Source: Rubrivirga sp. SAORIC476 (lineage in GTDB: Bacteria; Bacteroidota; Rhodothermia; Rhodothermales; Rubricoccaceae). From it: DNA of 64,000 nucleotides. The first letter of the stretch is position 1. Every line of letters starts with the position of its first letter. This document shows, piece by piece, positions 1-7,396 of this stretch. Below the pieces are notes generated by a model, which had not been told where the DNA came from, ran no database searches, and saw nothing but the letters and a program-made list of their open reading frames with translations. The position numbers and the translations under genes were made by a program. The DNA is taken from positions 1,657,578-1,721,577 of the forward strand of contig NZ_MVOI01000003.1 of NCBI RefSeq assembly GCF_002283555.1, in the 5' to 3' direction.

Positions 1-40
1 TCGCACTCGTCAGATCGACGCTCGCACTCGTCAGATCGAC
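1..40. repeat. Two tandem copies of a 19-bp unit at the window edge
   Basis: The unit TCGCACTCGTCAGATCGAC occurs at 1-19 and again at 22-40, separated by GC, giving a 21-bp period. The array may continue to the left of the window. No open frame of note crosses it, and its role is unknown. Confidence 0.7.
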
Positions 41-56
41 CACGACCCTTGGCCCT

Positions 57-175
57 GTCATCCTGAGCGGAGGCCGTCTTCGGCCGGAGTCGAAGGATCT
101 CTATCGACTCGGGACCTCGTGCTCGGCAGAGATCCTTCGACTGCGCTCGCTAGCGCTCGCTTCGCTCAGGATGAC
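57..175. repeat. REP-like inverted repeat, copy 1
   Basis: The outer arms are GTCATCCTGAGCG (57-69) and its complement CGCTCAGGATGAC (163-175). Each arm continues inward to GTCGAAGGATCTCT or AGAGATCCTTCGAC, so each half can also fold on itself. A second copy lies at 57169-57304 between gltB and gltD. Repeats containing this ATCCTGAGC/CGAAGGATC signature are scattered in many bacterial genomes and resemble REP/MITE elements. Mobilisation is inferred, and no transposase is present in the window. Confidence 0.75.
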
Positions 176-205
176 AAGAGGGTGGTTCGTTGCTGTTCTG
201 CGTCT

Positions 206-1627
206 CTATCGCACGACCGTCAGCCCTGCGCTCGCCTGCCCCGCCCCGCGCCCGGGACCTGCGGCCTCGGTGGTGACGCGGACTGTGTAGGCGCCCACCG
301 GCCAGCCCTCCGTGTCCAGCCGGAGCCGCTGGCCGTCCGTCGCCGCGCCATCGTGGACGACCGCCACCTCGCGGCCCAGCGCGTCGAGCACGCTCACCCG
401 CACCGCCTGCGGCGACACCAGCGACAGCCCCACCGTCACCGCCCCGCCCGTCGGGTTCGGCCAGACCGACACGCCCACCGAGACGGGCACCCCGGGCTCC
501 ACCTCGCGCGCTACCGGCTGCATCGCCTCCGCCACCCGGCCTCGCGACCGGTACGACCACGATGCCAGATTCCCGATCCGCACCGTCCCCGCGTACAACC
601 GGCCATCCGGGCCCACCTCCACCACCTCCGAGACCGTGTCGTTGCTCCCCACCCCCGGCACCTTCCCGATCCGCCGCCACGTCTCCCCGCCGTCGGTCGT
701 CGCCCAAACCCGGCCCGCGAACGCGTCGGAGGCCACCGCCCAGCCCGGGCCGCCCCCCCCCAAGGCCGGCAGGTCGGTGATCGAGAGCGAGCCGCTGTAC
801 TCGAAGGCGTAGATCTCACGCCACGTCTCGCCCTCGTCGTCCGAGGCCCATACATACGTGCTCGGACGGCCCGCCTGCGTGCCGACCACCAGCAGGCGCC
901 CCTCCCCGGATTCGCCCGGGCGGCCCGTCACGAAGCCGTCGAGCATCACCATCTCCGTGAGATCAAAGCCGATCCGCGTCGTGTCGTAGAGCGCGGGCAC
1001 AGGCTCGTAGGTCTGCCCGCCGTCACGCGAGAGAATGGCGCCGTAGAACCCCGCCGCGACGACGCGGCCAGAGCGGAAGGTGTGGAGGCGGAAGGCCTGG
1101 AAGTAAGGCGTGGTCTCAGCGCGGGTCCAGGTGTCGCCGCCATCATCGGAGTAGACGGTTGTGGGCGGGTCGCCGGAGACGAGGCGGCCGGGGTAGGGCG
1201 AGTCGGGCGGGAACTGGTCAAGGGCGCCACCCGGGCTGATGCGTCCGTCCGACCCACCGGCCGGGCTCTCGACTCGATCGAAGGTCTCGCCGCCATCGAC
1301 GGAACGGTAGAGGCCTCGTCCGACGAAGAGCGTGTCGGGAGGGGGCTCGCCGAAGGGATCGCCCAAGAACAACATCGGCCCGCCCTGTGGGAAGAAGAAG
1401 ACCTGCTCCCATGCCCCGTCGATCTGGTCGAGGCGGTAGACGCCAGAGTCCCCACCCCAGATGGTGGGGTGGTCGGGATCGCCGGAGAAGGTGAACGCCT
1501 GGAGTTGCTGCCGGGCGTCGCCGAGGGGTTCCCAGGCGGTCGTGTCGTCGAGCGCGCCCTGGGCGTTGGCGCTCGCCCCCAGCGTGAGGGCGAGCACGAG
1601 GAGGCAGACGGAATGCAGACGCAGCAT
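206..1627 (-). CDS. Secreted Asp-box (BNR) beta-propeller protein with T9SS sorting domain
   Basis: The 473-aa product is exported and probably anchored at or released from the cell surface by type IX secretion. The start at 1627 is chosen because it opens directly into a signal peptide (MLRLHSVCLLVLALTLG, then ASANAQ); a longer frame upstream would only add a basic non-signal leader. The body has at least five Asp-box motifs (for example SVDGGETF, YSDDGGDTW, ASDDEGETW, TTDGGETW), typical of sialidase/Vps10-type propellers. The last ~90 residues are a sorting domain (VWPNPTGG, VLDALGREV, GAYTVRV, final VVR). No catalytic sialidase arginine cluster is evident, so binding or scaffolding is as likely as hydrolysis. 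It lies 71 bp downstream of the TssJ operon on the same strand. Confidence 0.85.
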   Translation of the reverse strand: MLRLHSVCLLVLALTLGASANAQGALDDTTAWEPLGDARQQLQAFTFSGDPDHPTIWGGDSGVYRLDQIDGAWEQVFFFPQGGPMLFLGDPFGEPPPDTLFVGRGLYRSVDGGETFDRVESPAGGSDGRISPGGALDQFPPDSPYPGRLVSGDPPTTVYSDDGGDTWTRAETTPYFQAFRLHTFRSGRVVAAGFYGAILSRDGGQTYEPVPALYDTTRIGFDLTEMVMLDGFVTGRPGESGEGRLLVVGTQAGRPSTYVWASDDEGETWREIYAFEYSGSLSITDLPALGGGGPGWAVASDAFAGRVWATTDGGETWRRIGKVPGVGSNDTVSEVVEVGPDGRLYAGTVRIGNLASWSYRSRGRVAEAMQPVAREVEPGVPVSVGVSVWPNPTGGAVTVGLSLVSPQAVRVSVLDALGREVAVVHDGAATDGQRLRLDTEGWPVGAYTVRVTTEAAGPGRGAGQASAGLTVVR

Positions 1628-1698
1628 CGGGACGGAGTGAGCGTCGAAGGATAGGCTCACTCCTCCTCGACTTCGTCTGCTTCGGTGCCGAGGCGGGG

Positions 1699-2199
1699 CT
1701 ACTGCGAGGTCACCACCAGGCCGCCCTCCGTCACCGTCACGCGGATCGTCTTCCCGCGCACCTGCGAGGCCGGGAGGACGGCCCGCCACGCGTCGCCGCT
1801 GGGCGCCCGCAGGTCGGCGGCGATGCCGAGGAAGGGGGCGCCGTCGAGCGTCACCTCCTCCAGCGAGGCCGTGCTGCCCGGCCGCACGGTCGCGTCGCGA
1901 ACGGGCCCGCTCAGGTCATCGGCGAGGGCGGCCTCGGGGTCGGCCCAGAAGACCTGGATGGGCGTCGCGAGGAACGTGGCGTCGCTCACGAGCGGGTACA
2001 GGTAGAGGCGCGCCGCGTTGCCGCCCGCGTTCATCTCGGCCTCGCCGACGAGCGTGAAGGCGGTCGGGCCCGGCGGCAGGGCCGCGGGCGCATCCGGTGG
2101 GGTGTCCGCGACGACGGGCCCTCCGCCCCCTCCCAACAGGCCGCATCCGCCGGAGGCGAGCGCGAGGACGGCGACGAGGGCGAGCGGGAGACGGGTCAT
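1699..2199 (-). CDS. tssJ: TssJ/SciN-like type VI secretion outer-membrane lipoprotein
   Basis: The 166-aa lipoprotein has a signal peptide ending in the lipobox ASGGC near residue 19. The rest matches the TssJ beta-sandwich pattern: a conserved Asn-Ala-Arg-Leu-Tyr-Leu-Tyr strand, the segment ATPIQVFWADPEAALADDL, a 'RPGST' turn, then 'FLGIAADLR...WRAVLP'. In the family, TssJ sits in the outer membrane and binds TssM of the T6SS membrane complex. The start codon overlaps the stop of the upstream FHA gene by 4 bp (ATGA), implying translational coupling. The context of FHA, kinase and sigma genes supports the call. No TssM, TssL, Hcp, TssB/C or ClpV gene is in view. The family assignment is by eye; the fold is more certain than the partner. 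Confidence 0.75.
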   Translation of the reverse strand: MTRLPLALVAVLALASGGCGLLGGGGGPVVADTPPDAPAALPPGPTAFTLVGEAEMNAGGNAARLYLYPLVSDATFLATPIQVFWADPEAALADDLSGPVRDATVRPGSTASLEEVTLDGAPFLGIAADLRAPSGDAWRAVLPASQVRGKTIRVTVTEGGLVVTSQ

Positions 2200-3461
2200 G
2201 GGGTCGAGGAGGACGCGGCGCGGGCGTGCGCCAGGGTGTCGAGGTAGGCGCGGGAGAAGATCGGACGGTAGACGCGGCGCTCGGCGGCGGCGAAGTCCTC
2301 GCCGCGCATCATCGCGCAGCGCTCGCGGACGAGGTCGAGGATGGCGCGCTCCTTCCCCTGGAGCAGGCCGCCCGCCTTGGCCTGGTCGCCGATCACGTCG
2401 GGGTCGAGGCCGTTGACGAGAACGGCAGCGCCCTCCTTGGCAGCGGCGCGGTAGCCCTCCAGCAGGCTCTGGTGGTGCTGGAGGACCGCCTCGGCGGCAT
2501 CGTCGAGCAGGCGGAGGCGGTCGGCGCGGAGAGCCGGGTCGTCGGTGGTGAGGTGGCGCAGGAGCGCGGCCTCGTCGGCGTCGAAGAGGAATGCCGTCTC
2601 GGGGGCGTGGATGACGGTGTGGCCCAGGAACTCGTGCCGGAACTTGCCGGGGATGCTGATCAGGCGGACCACCACGGCCGCCAACGCGCGGTGCAGGTCG
2701 TCGGGGCCGTCTGGCACCGGGGGCGGTGCGGGCGCTGGCGGCGTCGCCGAGGCGGGAGGCGGCACGGCGAACGGGTCCGAGACCGGGTCGCCGAACGGGT
2801 CGCCGCCGGGGATGGGGCCGCCGAAGATGTCGTCGGCAGGAGGCGCGGCGTCCGGCCAGCCGGGCGGCGGGTCGATGGGCGGCGGCGCGGCCAGCGGCGA
2901 CGGTGCGGGGACGGCGGGCGCGAGCGGGTCGCCGGGGGCCACGAGCGCGGCCAGCACGTCGGCGTCGGGGCCGGGGCCGAGGGCGCCGCGGAGGGCCATC
3001 CGGAGGGCGTCGGCGCGGTCGGGCTGGGCGAGGCCGCCGAAGGCACGGCGGAGGTCGCCGAGGGCGGAGGCGAGCGCCTCGGCCTCCTCGCCGACCGGGT
3101 TGAAGGCGGCCCCGAAGACGGTCCGGTCGAGGTCGTCGGCCACCATCACGTCGCGTTCGATCTGGACGGTCACCTGGAAGGGGCCCATCGTGAGCACGGC
3201 GCCGTCGCGGACGGGCAGGCCGTTCATGCCGACGCGCTCGCCGTCCACGAACGTGTGGTTCTTGCTGCCCAGGTCGACCGCGCGCAGGGCGTCGCCTTCG
3301 ACGCGCAGCTCGGCATGCTGCTTGCTGACGACGCGGTCGGGGTCGTCGAGGGGCAGGTCGCAGGTGCCTGCCCGGCCGATCACGATCGCGTCCTGGTCCA
3401 GCACGTAGGACCGCGGCTCGCCGCCGCGCTCGGAGTGGACGACGATCAGCTTGACTCTCAT
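2196..3461 (-). CDS. tagH: FHA-domain protein of type VI secretion type (TagH/ImpI-like)
   Basis: The 421-aa cytoplasmic protein has three parts. Residues ~1-100 form a forkhead-associated phosphothreonine-binding domain, with VVSKQHAEL and DLGSKNHTFVDG as the characteristic loops. Residues ~190-265 are a Pro/Ala-rich linker. Residues ~270-415 resemble the C-terminal domain of T6SS FHA proteins (KFRHEFLGHTVI, an HHQSLLEGYRAA helix, VYRPIFSRAYLDTLAHAR). In known systems a PpkA-type kinase phosphorylates a partner, and FHA binding of the phosphothreonine triggers assembly. The kinase gene directly upstream (gap 45 bp) and the TssJ-like gene overlapping downstream fit this role. The only departure from the FHA consensus I see is His in place of Gly in 'SKNG'. 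Confidence 0.82.
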   Translation of the reverse strand: MRVKLIVVHSERGGEPRSYVLDQDAIVIGRAGTCDLPLDDPDRVVSKQHAELRVEGDALRAVDLGSKNHTFVDGERVGMNGLPVRDGAVLTMGPFQVTVQIERDVMVADDLDRTVFGAAFNPVGEEAEALASALGDLRRAFGGLAQPDRADALRMALRGALGPGPDADVLAALVAPGDPLAPAVPAPSPLAAPPPIDPPPGWPDAAPPADDIFGGPIPGGDPFGDPVSDPFAVPPPASATPPAPAPPPVPDGPDDLHRALAAVVVRLISIPGKFRHEFLGHTVIHAPETAFLFDADEAALLRHLTTDDPALRADRLRLLDDAAEAVLQHHQSLLEGYRAAAKEGAAVLVNGLDPDVIGDQAKAGGLLQGKERAILDLVRERCAMMRGEDFAAAERRVYRPIFSRAYLDTLAHARAASSSTP

Positions 3462-3506
3462 ATCGGGGGGACGCGACGGAAGGGACCGGAGGCGTCTCGC
3501 GAGGAC

Positions 3507-4463
3507 TCACGCGAGACGGGGCGCCTCGGCGACCGCGTCGAGCACGTCGTCCAGGGCGCAGGCGAGGACGCCGGCCGTGGGGTACCGCCGTGCCGGGTCG
3601 GTCTGGAGGGCCGTCCGGAGAACCTCCCCAACGTAACGCCCGATGAGGGCGCCCGACGCACCGGGGGCGGCCTCCGAGAGGTCGATCTCCGCGTCCGTCT
3701 CGCCGCCGACGGCCCAGGGGACGTGCGTGCGGCGGCCCTCCAGCACCTCGCGGATCACGAGCCCCAGCGCGTACACGTCGGCCGCGGTGCCGACGGGCTC
3801 GCCGAGGATCTGCTCGGGCGCGGCGAACTCGGGCGTGAGGCCGAGCCGCCGGCCGCTCGCGGGCGCCGCCGGGTCGCGGAGGTCGCGCGCCAGCCCGAGG
3901 TCGAGCACCACGACGGTCCCGTCCGGGCGGAGGACGAGGTGGTCGGGCTTGAGGTCGCCGTGGACCACCTCCTGCTGGTGGAGGCCGTCGACGGCGCGGC
4001 AGACGCGCCACAGCAGCAGGAGCCGCTCCCAGACGGTCTGGTCGCGCGCGACGGCGCTCACGGACCGCCCCTCGATGCGCTCCAGGGCGAGGTAGGCCCG
4101 GCCGTCGGCGCTCTCGCCCGCGTCGAGGAGGTGGGCGACGGCGGGGGTCGGCAGGCGTTGCAGGAGGCGGGCCTCGTGGGCGAACAGGGCGGCCGTCTCG
4201 TCGCCGGAGCGCTTGGCCAGCTTGACGGCCGCACGCTGCGGCCCGGCGGCCGTCGGGCGGATGGCGACGTAGACGGTGCTCAGGCCGCCCGTGCCGATCC
4301 GCGCGCCGAGGACCCAGGGTCCGGCGTGGGTCGGCGCCTCCAGACCGTCGGCCCCGGCGAGGTGGAGGGGGCCGGCGAGGAGTCGGTCGAACAGCGCCTC
4401 GGCCTGCTCGGCCTCGGGCGCGTCGTCGGGGAGGTCGGCCGGGTCTGGTGGGGCGGCCATCAC
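3507..4463 (-). CDS. Ser/Thr protein kinase, PpkA-like, T6SS-linked
   Basis: The 318-aa cytoplasmic kinase has no membrane segment. Motifs in order are the glycine loop GTGGLSTVY, the VAIK-type lysine in AAVKLAK, the catalytic loop HGDLKPDHLVL, DLG in place of DFG, and APEQ at the activation-segment end. The catalytic loop is HGD rather than HRD, so this is a non-RD kinase that may not need activation-loop phosphorylation. Initiation is either GTG at 4463 or the adjacent ATG at 4460. The sigma-factor stop lies 2 bp upstream, so the two are co-transcribed. The likely substrate is a protein recognised by the downstream FHA gene product, or the sigma factor; this is inferred from gene order. Confidence 0.88.
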   Translation of the reverse strand: MMAAPPDPADLPDDAPEAEQAEALFDRLLAGPLHLAGADGLEAPTHAGPWVLGARIGTGGLSTVYVAIRPTAAGPQRAAVKLAKRSGDETAALFAHEARLLQRLPTPAVAHLLDAGESADGRAYLALERIEGRSVSAVARDQTVWERLLLLWRVCRAVDGLHQQEVVHGDLKPDHLVLRPDGTVVVLDLGLARDLRDPAAPASGRRLGLTPEFAAPEQILGEPVGTAADVYALGLVIREVLEGRRTHVPWAVGGETDAEIDLSEAAPGASGALIGRYVGEVLRTALQTDPARRYPTAGVLACALDDVLDAVAEAPRLA

Positions 4464-4465
4464 GG

Positions 4466-5110
4466 TCAGGCCTCGGCCGTCAGTTCGCGGTACAGCCAGA
4501 CGCGCACCGACCGCCAGCAGCGGGTCACGGTGGCGGGCGAGAGGCCGAGCGTGGCGGCGGTCTCATCGACGGTGAGGCCCGCGAAGAAGCGGCACTCGAC
4601 CACGCGAGCGCCGCGGGCGTCGACCCGTTCGAGTCGCTTCAACGCCTCGCCGATGCCCGCGATCTCGGCGGCCTCGGTGTCGGTGACCACGACCGCGGCC
4701 GTCTCGTCGAGCGACAGCGGCCGCCGCCCGCCGCCGCGCTTCTGCGTGCAGCGCGCCTCGGCGTACGTCAGGAGCACCTGCCGCATGGCGCGCGAGAGCG
4801 TCATCATGTAGTGGGCGCGGCTCCGGAAGGCCATCGAGGAGCGGGCCAGCTTGAGGTACGCCTCGTGGACGAGCGCGGTCGTGCAGACCGACGGCGTGCC
4901 CATGTAGCGGAGCCGGTGGACGCTCGCCATCCGGCGAAGCTGCTCGTAGACGCGGGCGCCGTTCTCGGGCGCGTCCGGGCGGTGGCCGACGACGTCGAGC
5001 AGGCGGGCGACGTCGATGTCGAGCGTCTCGTCGTCGATCCCGTCGGGAGGGGCGGACGGGACCGGAAGCGCCGGGGGCGCCTCTGCGGGGAGGGGCAGGG
5101 TAGCAGTCAT
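4466..5110 (-). CDS. ECF sigma factor (kinase-associated TIGR02999-like type)
   Basis: The 214-aa extracytoplasmic-function sigma factor has a region 2 that includes ALVHEAYLKLARS and the AMRQVLLTYAEARCTQKRGGG stretch typical of the ECF group that sits beside serine/threonine kinases. Region 4 contains VVECRFFAGLTVDETAATLGLSPATV, a helix-turn-helix. The start at 5110 is used because the frame upstream is low-complexity and lacks conservation. There is a ~50-residue Pro-rich N-terminal extension. It is the first gene of the sigma-kinase-FHA-TssJ operon and presumably directs transcription of it or of distant T6SS genes. The 218-bp divergent gap to the next gene should carry its promoter. Confidence 0.88.
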   Translation of the reverse strand: MTATLPLPAEAPPALPVPSAPPDGIDDETLDIDVARLLDVVGHRPDAPENGARVYEQLRRMASVHRLRYMGTPSVCTTALVHEAYLKLARSSMAFRSRAHYMMTLSRAMRQVLLTYAEARCTQKRGGGRRPLSLDETAAVVVTDTEAAEIAGIGEALKRLERVDARGARVVECRFFAGLTVDETAATLGLSPATVTRCWRSVRVWLYRELTAEA

Positions 5111-5328
5111 GGGGTAGGGCCAGGGAAACACACGCCGACGCACTCCAGTGTGAGCGCGGGAAGGCCGAACGGACTGCGATGCCGTCCTCCGGGGCGTTCG
5201 GCCAACCCCCTGTTCATACGTCGTCTGAGTATAGAGAGGATCATCCGAACGCCAACCGAAGCGGCGTGGACCGGACGGGCTCACCTCTGAACGCAGGAAC
5301 CTCGCCGAGAACCGATCATCCACCGCCC

Positions 5329-6030
5329 ATGCGCCTGCTCTCCCCCCTCCTCGTGGCCGCGCTGGCGGCCGTCCTCCTGACCGGCTGCGACCTCTCGGGT
5401 CGCGTCGAGGCCGAGATCGAAGCGGCGCTCCCGGAGGCGCTGGGCCCGGCCGACTCCTACGACGCCACCGTCGAGGGCCTCCGCCTCGGAGACGGGACAG
5501 CCGAGGCGGTGCAGGTGGTCGGGCGACGGGTGGCGCGCGAGGACGCGCCGGTCGTGGACCGCCTCGACATCGACCTGCGGGGCGTGGCCTTCGACCGCAG
5601 CACGCGGCGGCTGACACGCGTCGAGAGCGCCCGCGGAACGGCCCGCCTCCTCCCGTCCGACCTGTCGGCCTACCTCGGCACCCAGCGCGGCGTCGCGGAC
5701 GCGCGCCTGACGCTGGCCGCGCCGGACCGCATGACGATCCGGCTGGAGGGCACGCTCCAGGGCGTCCGCATCCCCGTGGGGGCGGAGGTGCGGGGGCGGC
5801 TCGTGGCCCGCGGCGGCGTGGTGGACCTGGAGGTCGAGAGTGTCCGCGCGGCCGGGATCGGGCTGGGCGGGACGCTGGCGCGGGCGGTCTCCCAGCAGAT
5901 CAACCCCGTGGTGGACCTGACGGACGAGGACCTGCCGCTCCGGGTGACGAGCGTCCGCGTGGCGGAAGGGGCGCTCGTGATGGAAGCGACCGGTGACCCG
6001 ACCGGGATGGAACTCCGGCGGGCGCGCTGA
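5329..6030 (+). CDS. Lipoprotein with DUF2993/LmeA-like domain
   Basis: The 233-aa product starts MRLLSPLLVAALAAVLLTGCD, a clear lipoprotein signal with Cys at residue ~20. The remainder is an alternating hydrophobic/charged pattern describing a lipid-binding-like beta domain (residues ~25-225, for example VEGLRLGDGTAEAVQV and ISPV-like QQINPVVDLTDEDLPLRV). This pattern matches the DUF2993 family, in which the actinobacterial LmeA binds phosphoinositides; the function here is unknown. The gene is monocistronic and convergent with the next gene, with only 42 bp between the stops. Confidence 0.7.
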   Translation: MRLLSPLLVAALAAVLLTGCDLSGRVEAEIEAALPEALGPADSYDATVEGLRLGDGTAEAVQVVGRRVAREDAPVVDRLDIDLRGVAFDRSTRRLTRVESARGTARLLPSDLSAYLGTQRGVADARLTLAAPDRMTIRLEGTLQGVRIPVGAEVRGRLVARGGVVDLEVESVRAAGIGLGGTLARAVSQQINPVVDLTDEDLPLRVTSVRVAEGALVMEATGDPTGMELRRAR

Positions 6031-6072
6031 GCGCCGACGGCCAACACCTCCTCACACTGCCCGGACCGGGGA

Positions 6073-6966
6073 CTACTCCTCGTCGTCGCTGGTGACCCAG
6101 GCGGTCCACCAGAGGTCGCGGAGCATCGCGGCCCCCGCGGCGAGGCGGTCGACGGCGAAGGCGCGGTGGGCCTCGCCGGTCGTCTCAGGCCCGAACGACT
6201 CGGCCTCGTCGAGCTCGTAGAGCGGCACGACGAGCTCGTGGGTGGTGGCGACGTAGTCCCAGATGGCGGGGCGCAGAGGCCCGAGGTCCCGAGTCGGCGC
6301 GGTGAGCGCGGCCTCGACCTCCGGGAGGGCGATGTGGGACTCCACGTAGGCGCTCTCGAACCGGTAGTGGATGCCGCGCTCCAGGGTGGCGAAGCGGCCG
6401 TCGTCCCCCGCCCACCCGTTGAAGTGGATGGTGGTGTGGTGGGGGTTGGCGCCGTCGGCGACGTAGTGGCCGAGGATGCCGGCGTCGTTGAGGATGCGGG
6501 CCTCGATCCAGGCGCGCTCCTGGTCGGTCTCGGCCGCACGCCACAGGCGGAAGCCGATGCGGATGCGCTGGGTCAGTTCGAGAATGACGTAGGGCAACAG
6601 GCCCACCTTCCCGGAGCGCTCGCCGTGGGCGACGAGCGAGTCGGCGAAGGCGAGGCGGTCGGTGGCATGGAGGGCGCTATCCGGGACCAGTTCCAGGTCG
6701 ATGTAGTGCTCGGCGGCGCCGGCGTTGCCGAGGGCGCGGTCGAGGTCGCCCTCGGTGCGGGAGCGCCAGCGGTCGGGCTCGGGGTTGAGGTAGGACAGCT
6801 GCTCGGCGGCGTCGCGGAAGAACGACGGCATGGCGTCCGGGAGGGCGTCGGTGGCGGCGCGGCCGATGAGGCGGTGGCCGTGCTCGCCCCAGCGCGGCGT
6901 GGGCGGGTCGGTGGACGCGGAGGCCGAGGCGGCAAAGGCGAGGACGAGGAGCAGGACGCGGGTCAC
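6073..6966 (-). CDS. Secreted zinc hydrolase of the S1/P1 nuclease-phospholipase C superfamily
   Basis: The 297-aa product has a signal peptide (MTRVLLLVLAFAASASAS). The mature chain begins close to Trp-Gly-Glu-His-Gly-His (WGEHGHRLIGRAATDAL), the tryptophan/histidine pattern that binds zinc at the N-terminus of this superfamily. A second zinc-type segment is ILGHYVADGANPHHTTIHFNGW, corresponding to H...D...H ligands, and a third is HYIDLELVPD. Family members cleave nucleic-acid phosphodiesters or phospholipids outside the cytoplasm. The substrate cannot be told from the sequence. No partner gene lies nearby. Confidence 0.72.
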   Translation of the reverse strand: MTRVLLLVLAFAASASASTDPPTPRWGEHGHRLIGRAATDALPDAMPSFFRDAAEQLSYLNPEPDRWRSRTEGDLDRALGNAGAAEHYIDLELVPDSALHATDRLAFADSLVAHGERSGKVGLLPYVILELTQRIRIGFRLWRAAETDQERAWIEARILNDAGILGHYVADGANPHHTTIHFNGWAGDDGRFATLERGIHYRFESAYVESHIALPEVEAALTAPTRDLGPLRPAIWDYVATTHELVVPLYELDEAESFGPETTGEAHRAFAVDRLAAGAAMLRDLWWTAWVTSDDEE

Positions 6967-7396
6967 GGGGAAGGCGGTCGTGGAGCGGGGAGGGTAACGC
7001 CGCCCGGGGCCGGTCCGGTGTGACGATTCGGAGGCCCCGTCCCTCTTCGTCTCCCATCGGCGTCGCGACTACGCCGTCGCACCTCCCTGGCGCGAGTGAC
7101 GAGGGATCGGGACGAAACCTGAACACCGTCTGAACAACGGGCCCCGACCCTGCCGTTCGTCGCCCACCTGGCTGCCTGCGACCCCGACGCTGCCGCCGCG
7201 GGCCGGGTGGACAGGTCGGCTCGCCTCGGGACGGAGACCGCGACACCAAGCCTGGCGAGACAGACCGCCAGATCGAGGCCGTCCTGACCGAGACGCAGGT
7301 CGCGGCCTACCGCGAGTGGCGGCGGCGCAGCCGCGGCCACAGGGCACGCTGCCGCCGCGGACGCCGTAGCCTTCGGCGTGACCTCCCGCGCGCGCC
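6967..7396. other. 430-bp intergenic region with a possible gene remnant
   Basis: No intact gene fits this stretch. On the plus strand, 7206-7380 reads in one frame as a basic peptide containing LTETQVAAYREWRRR, similar to the LTxxQ/Spy periplasmic stress proteins, but with no start or signal peptide. It looks like a degraded 3' remnant, and this is weak evidence. The side nearest 6966 must hold the promoter of the P1-nuclease-like gene. Confidence 0.4.
7119..7140 (+). promoter_or_regulatory. Two 11-bp direct repeats, OmpR/PhoB-type site candidate
   Basis: CTGAACACCGT (7119-7129) is followed immediately by CTGAACAACGG (7130-7140). Two direct repeats with 11-bp periodicity are the usual footprint of an OmpR/PhoB-family response regulator. 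The site lies ~155 bp upstream of the minus-strand gene starting at 6966. The regulator is unknown. Confidence 0.3.
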
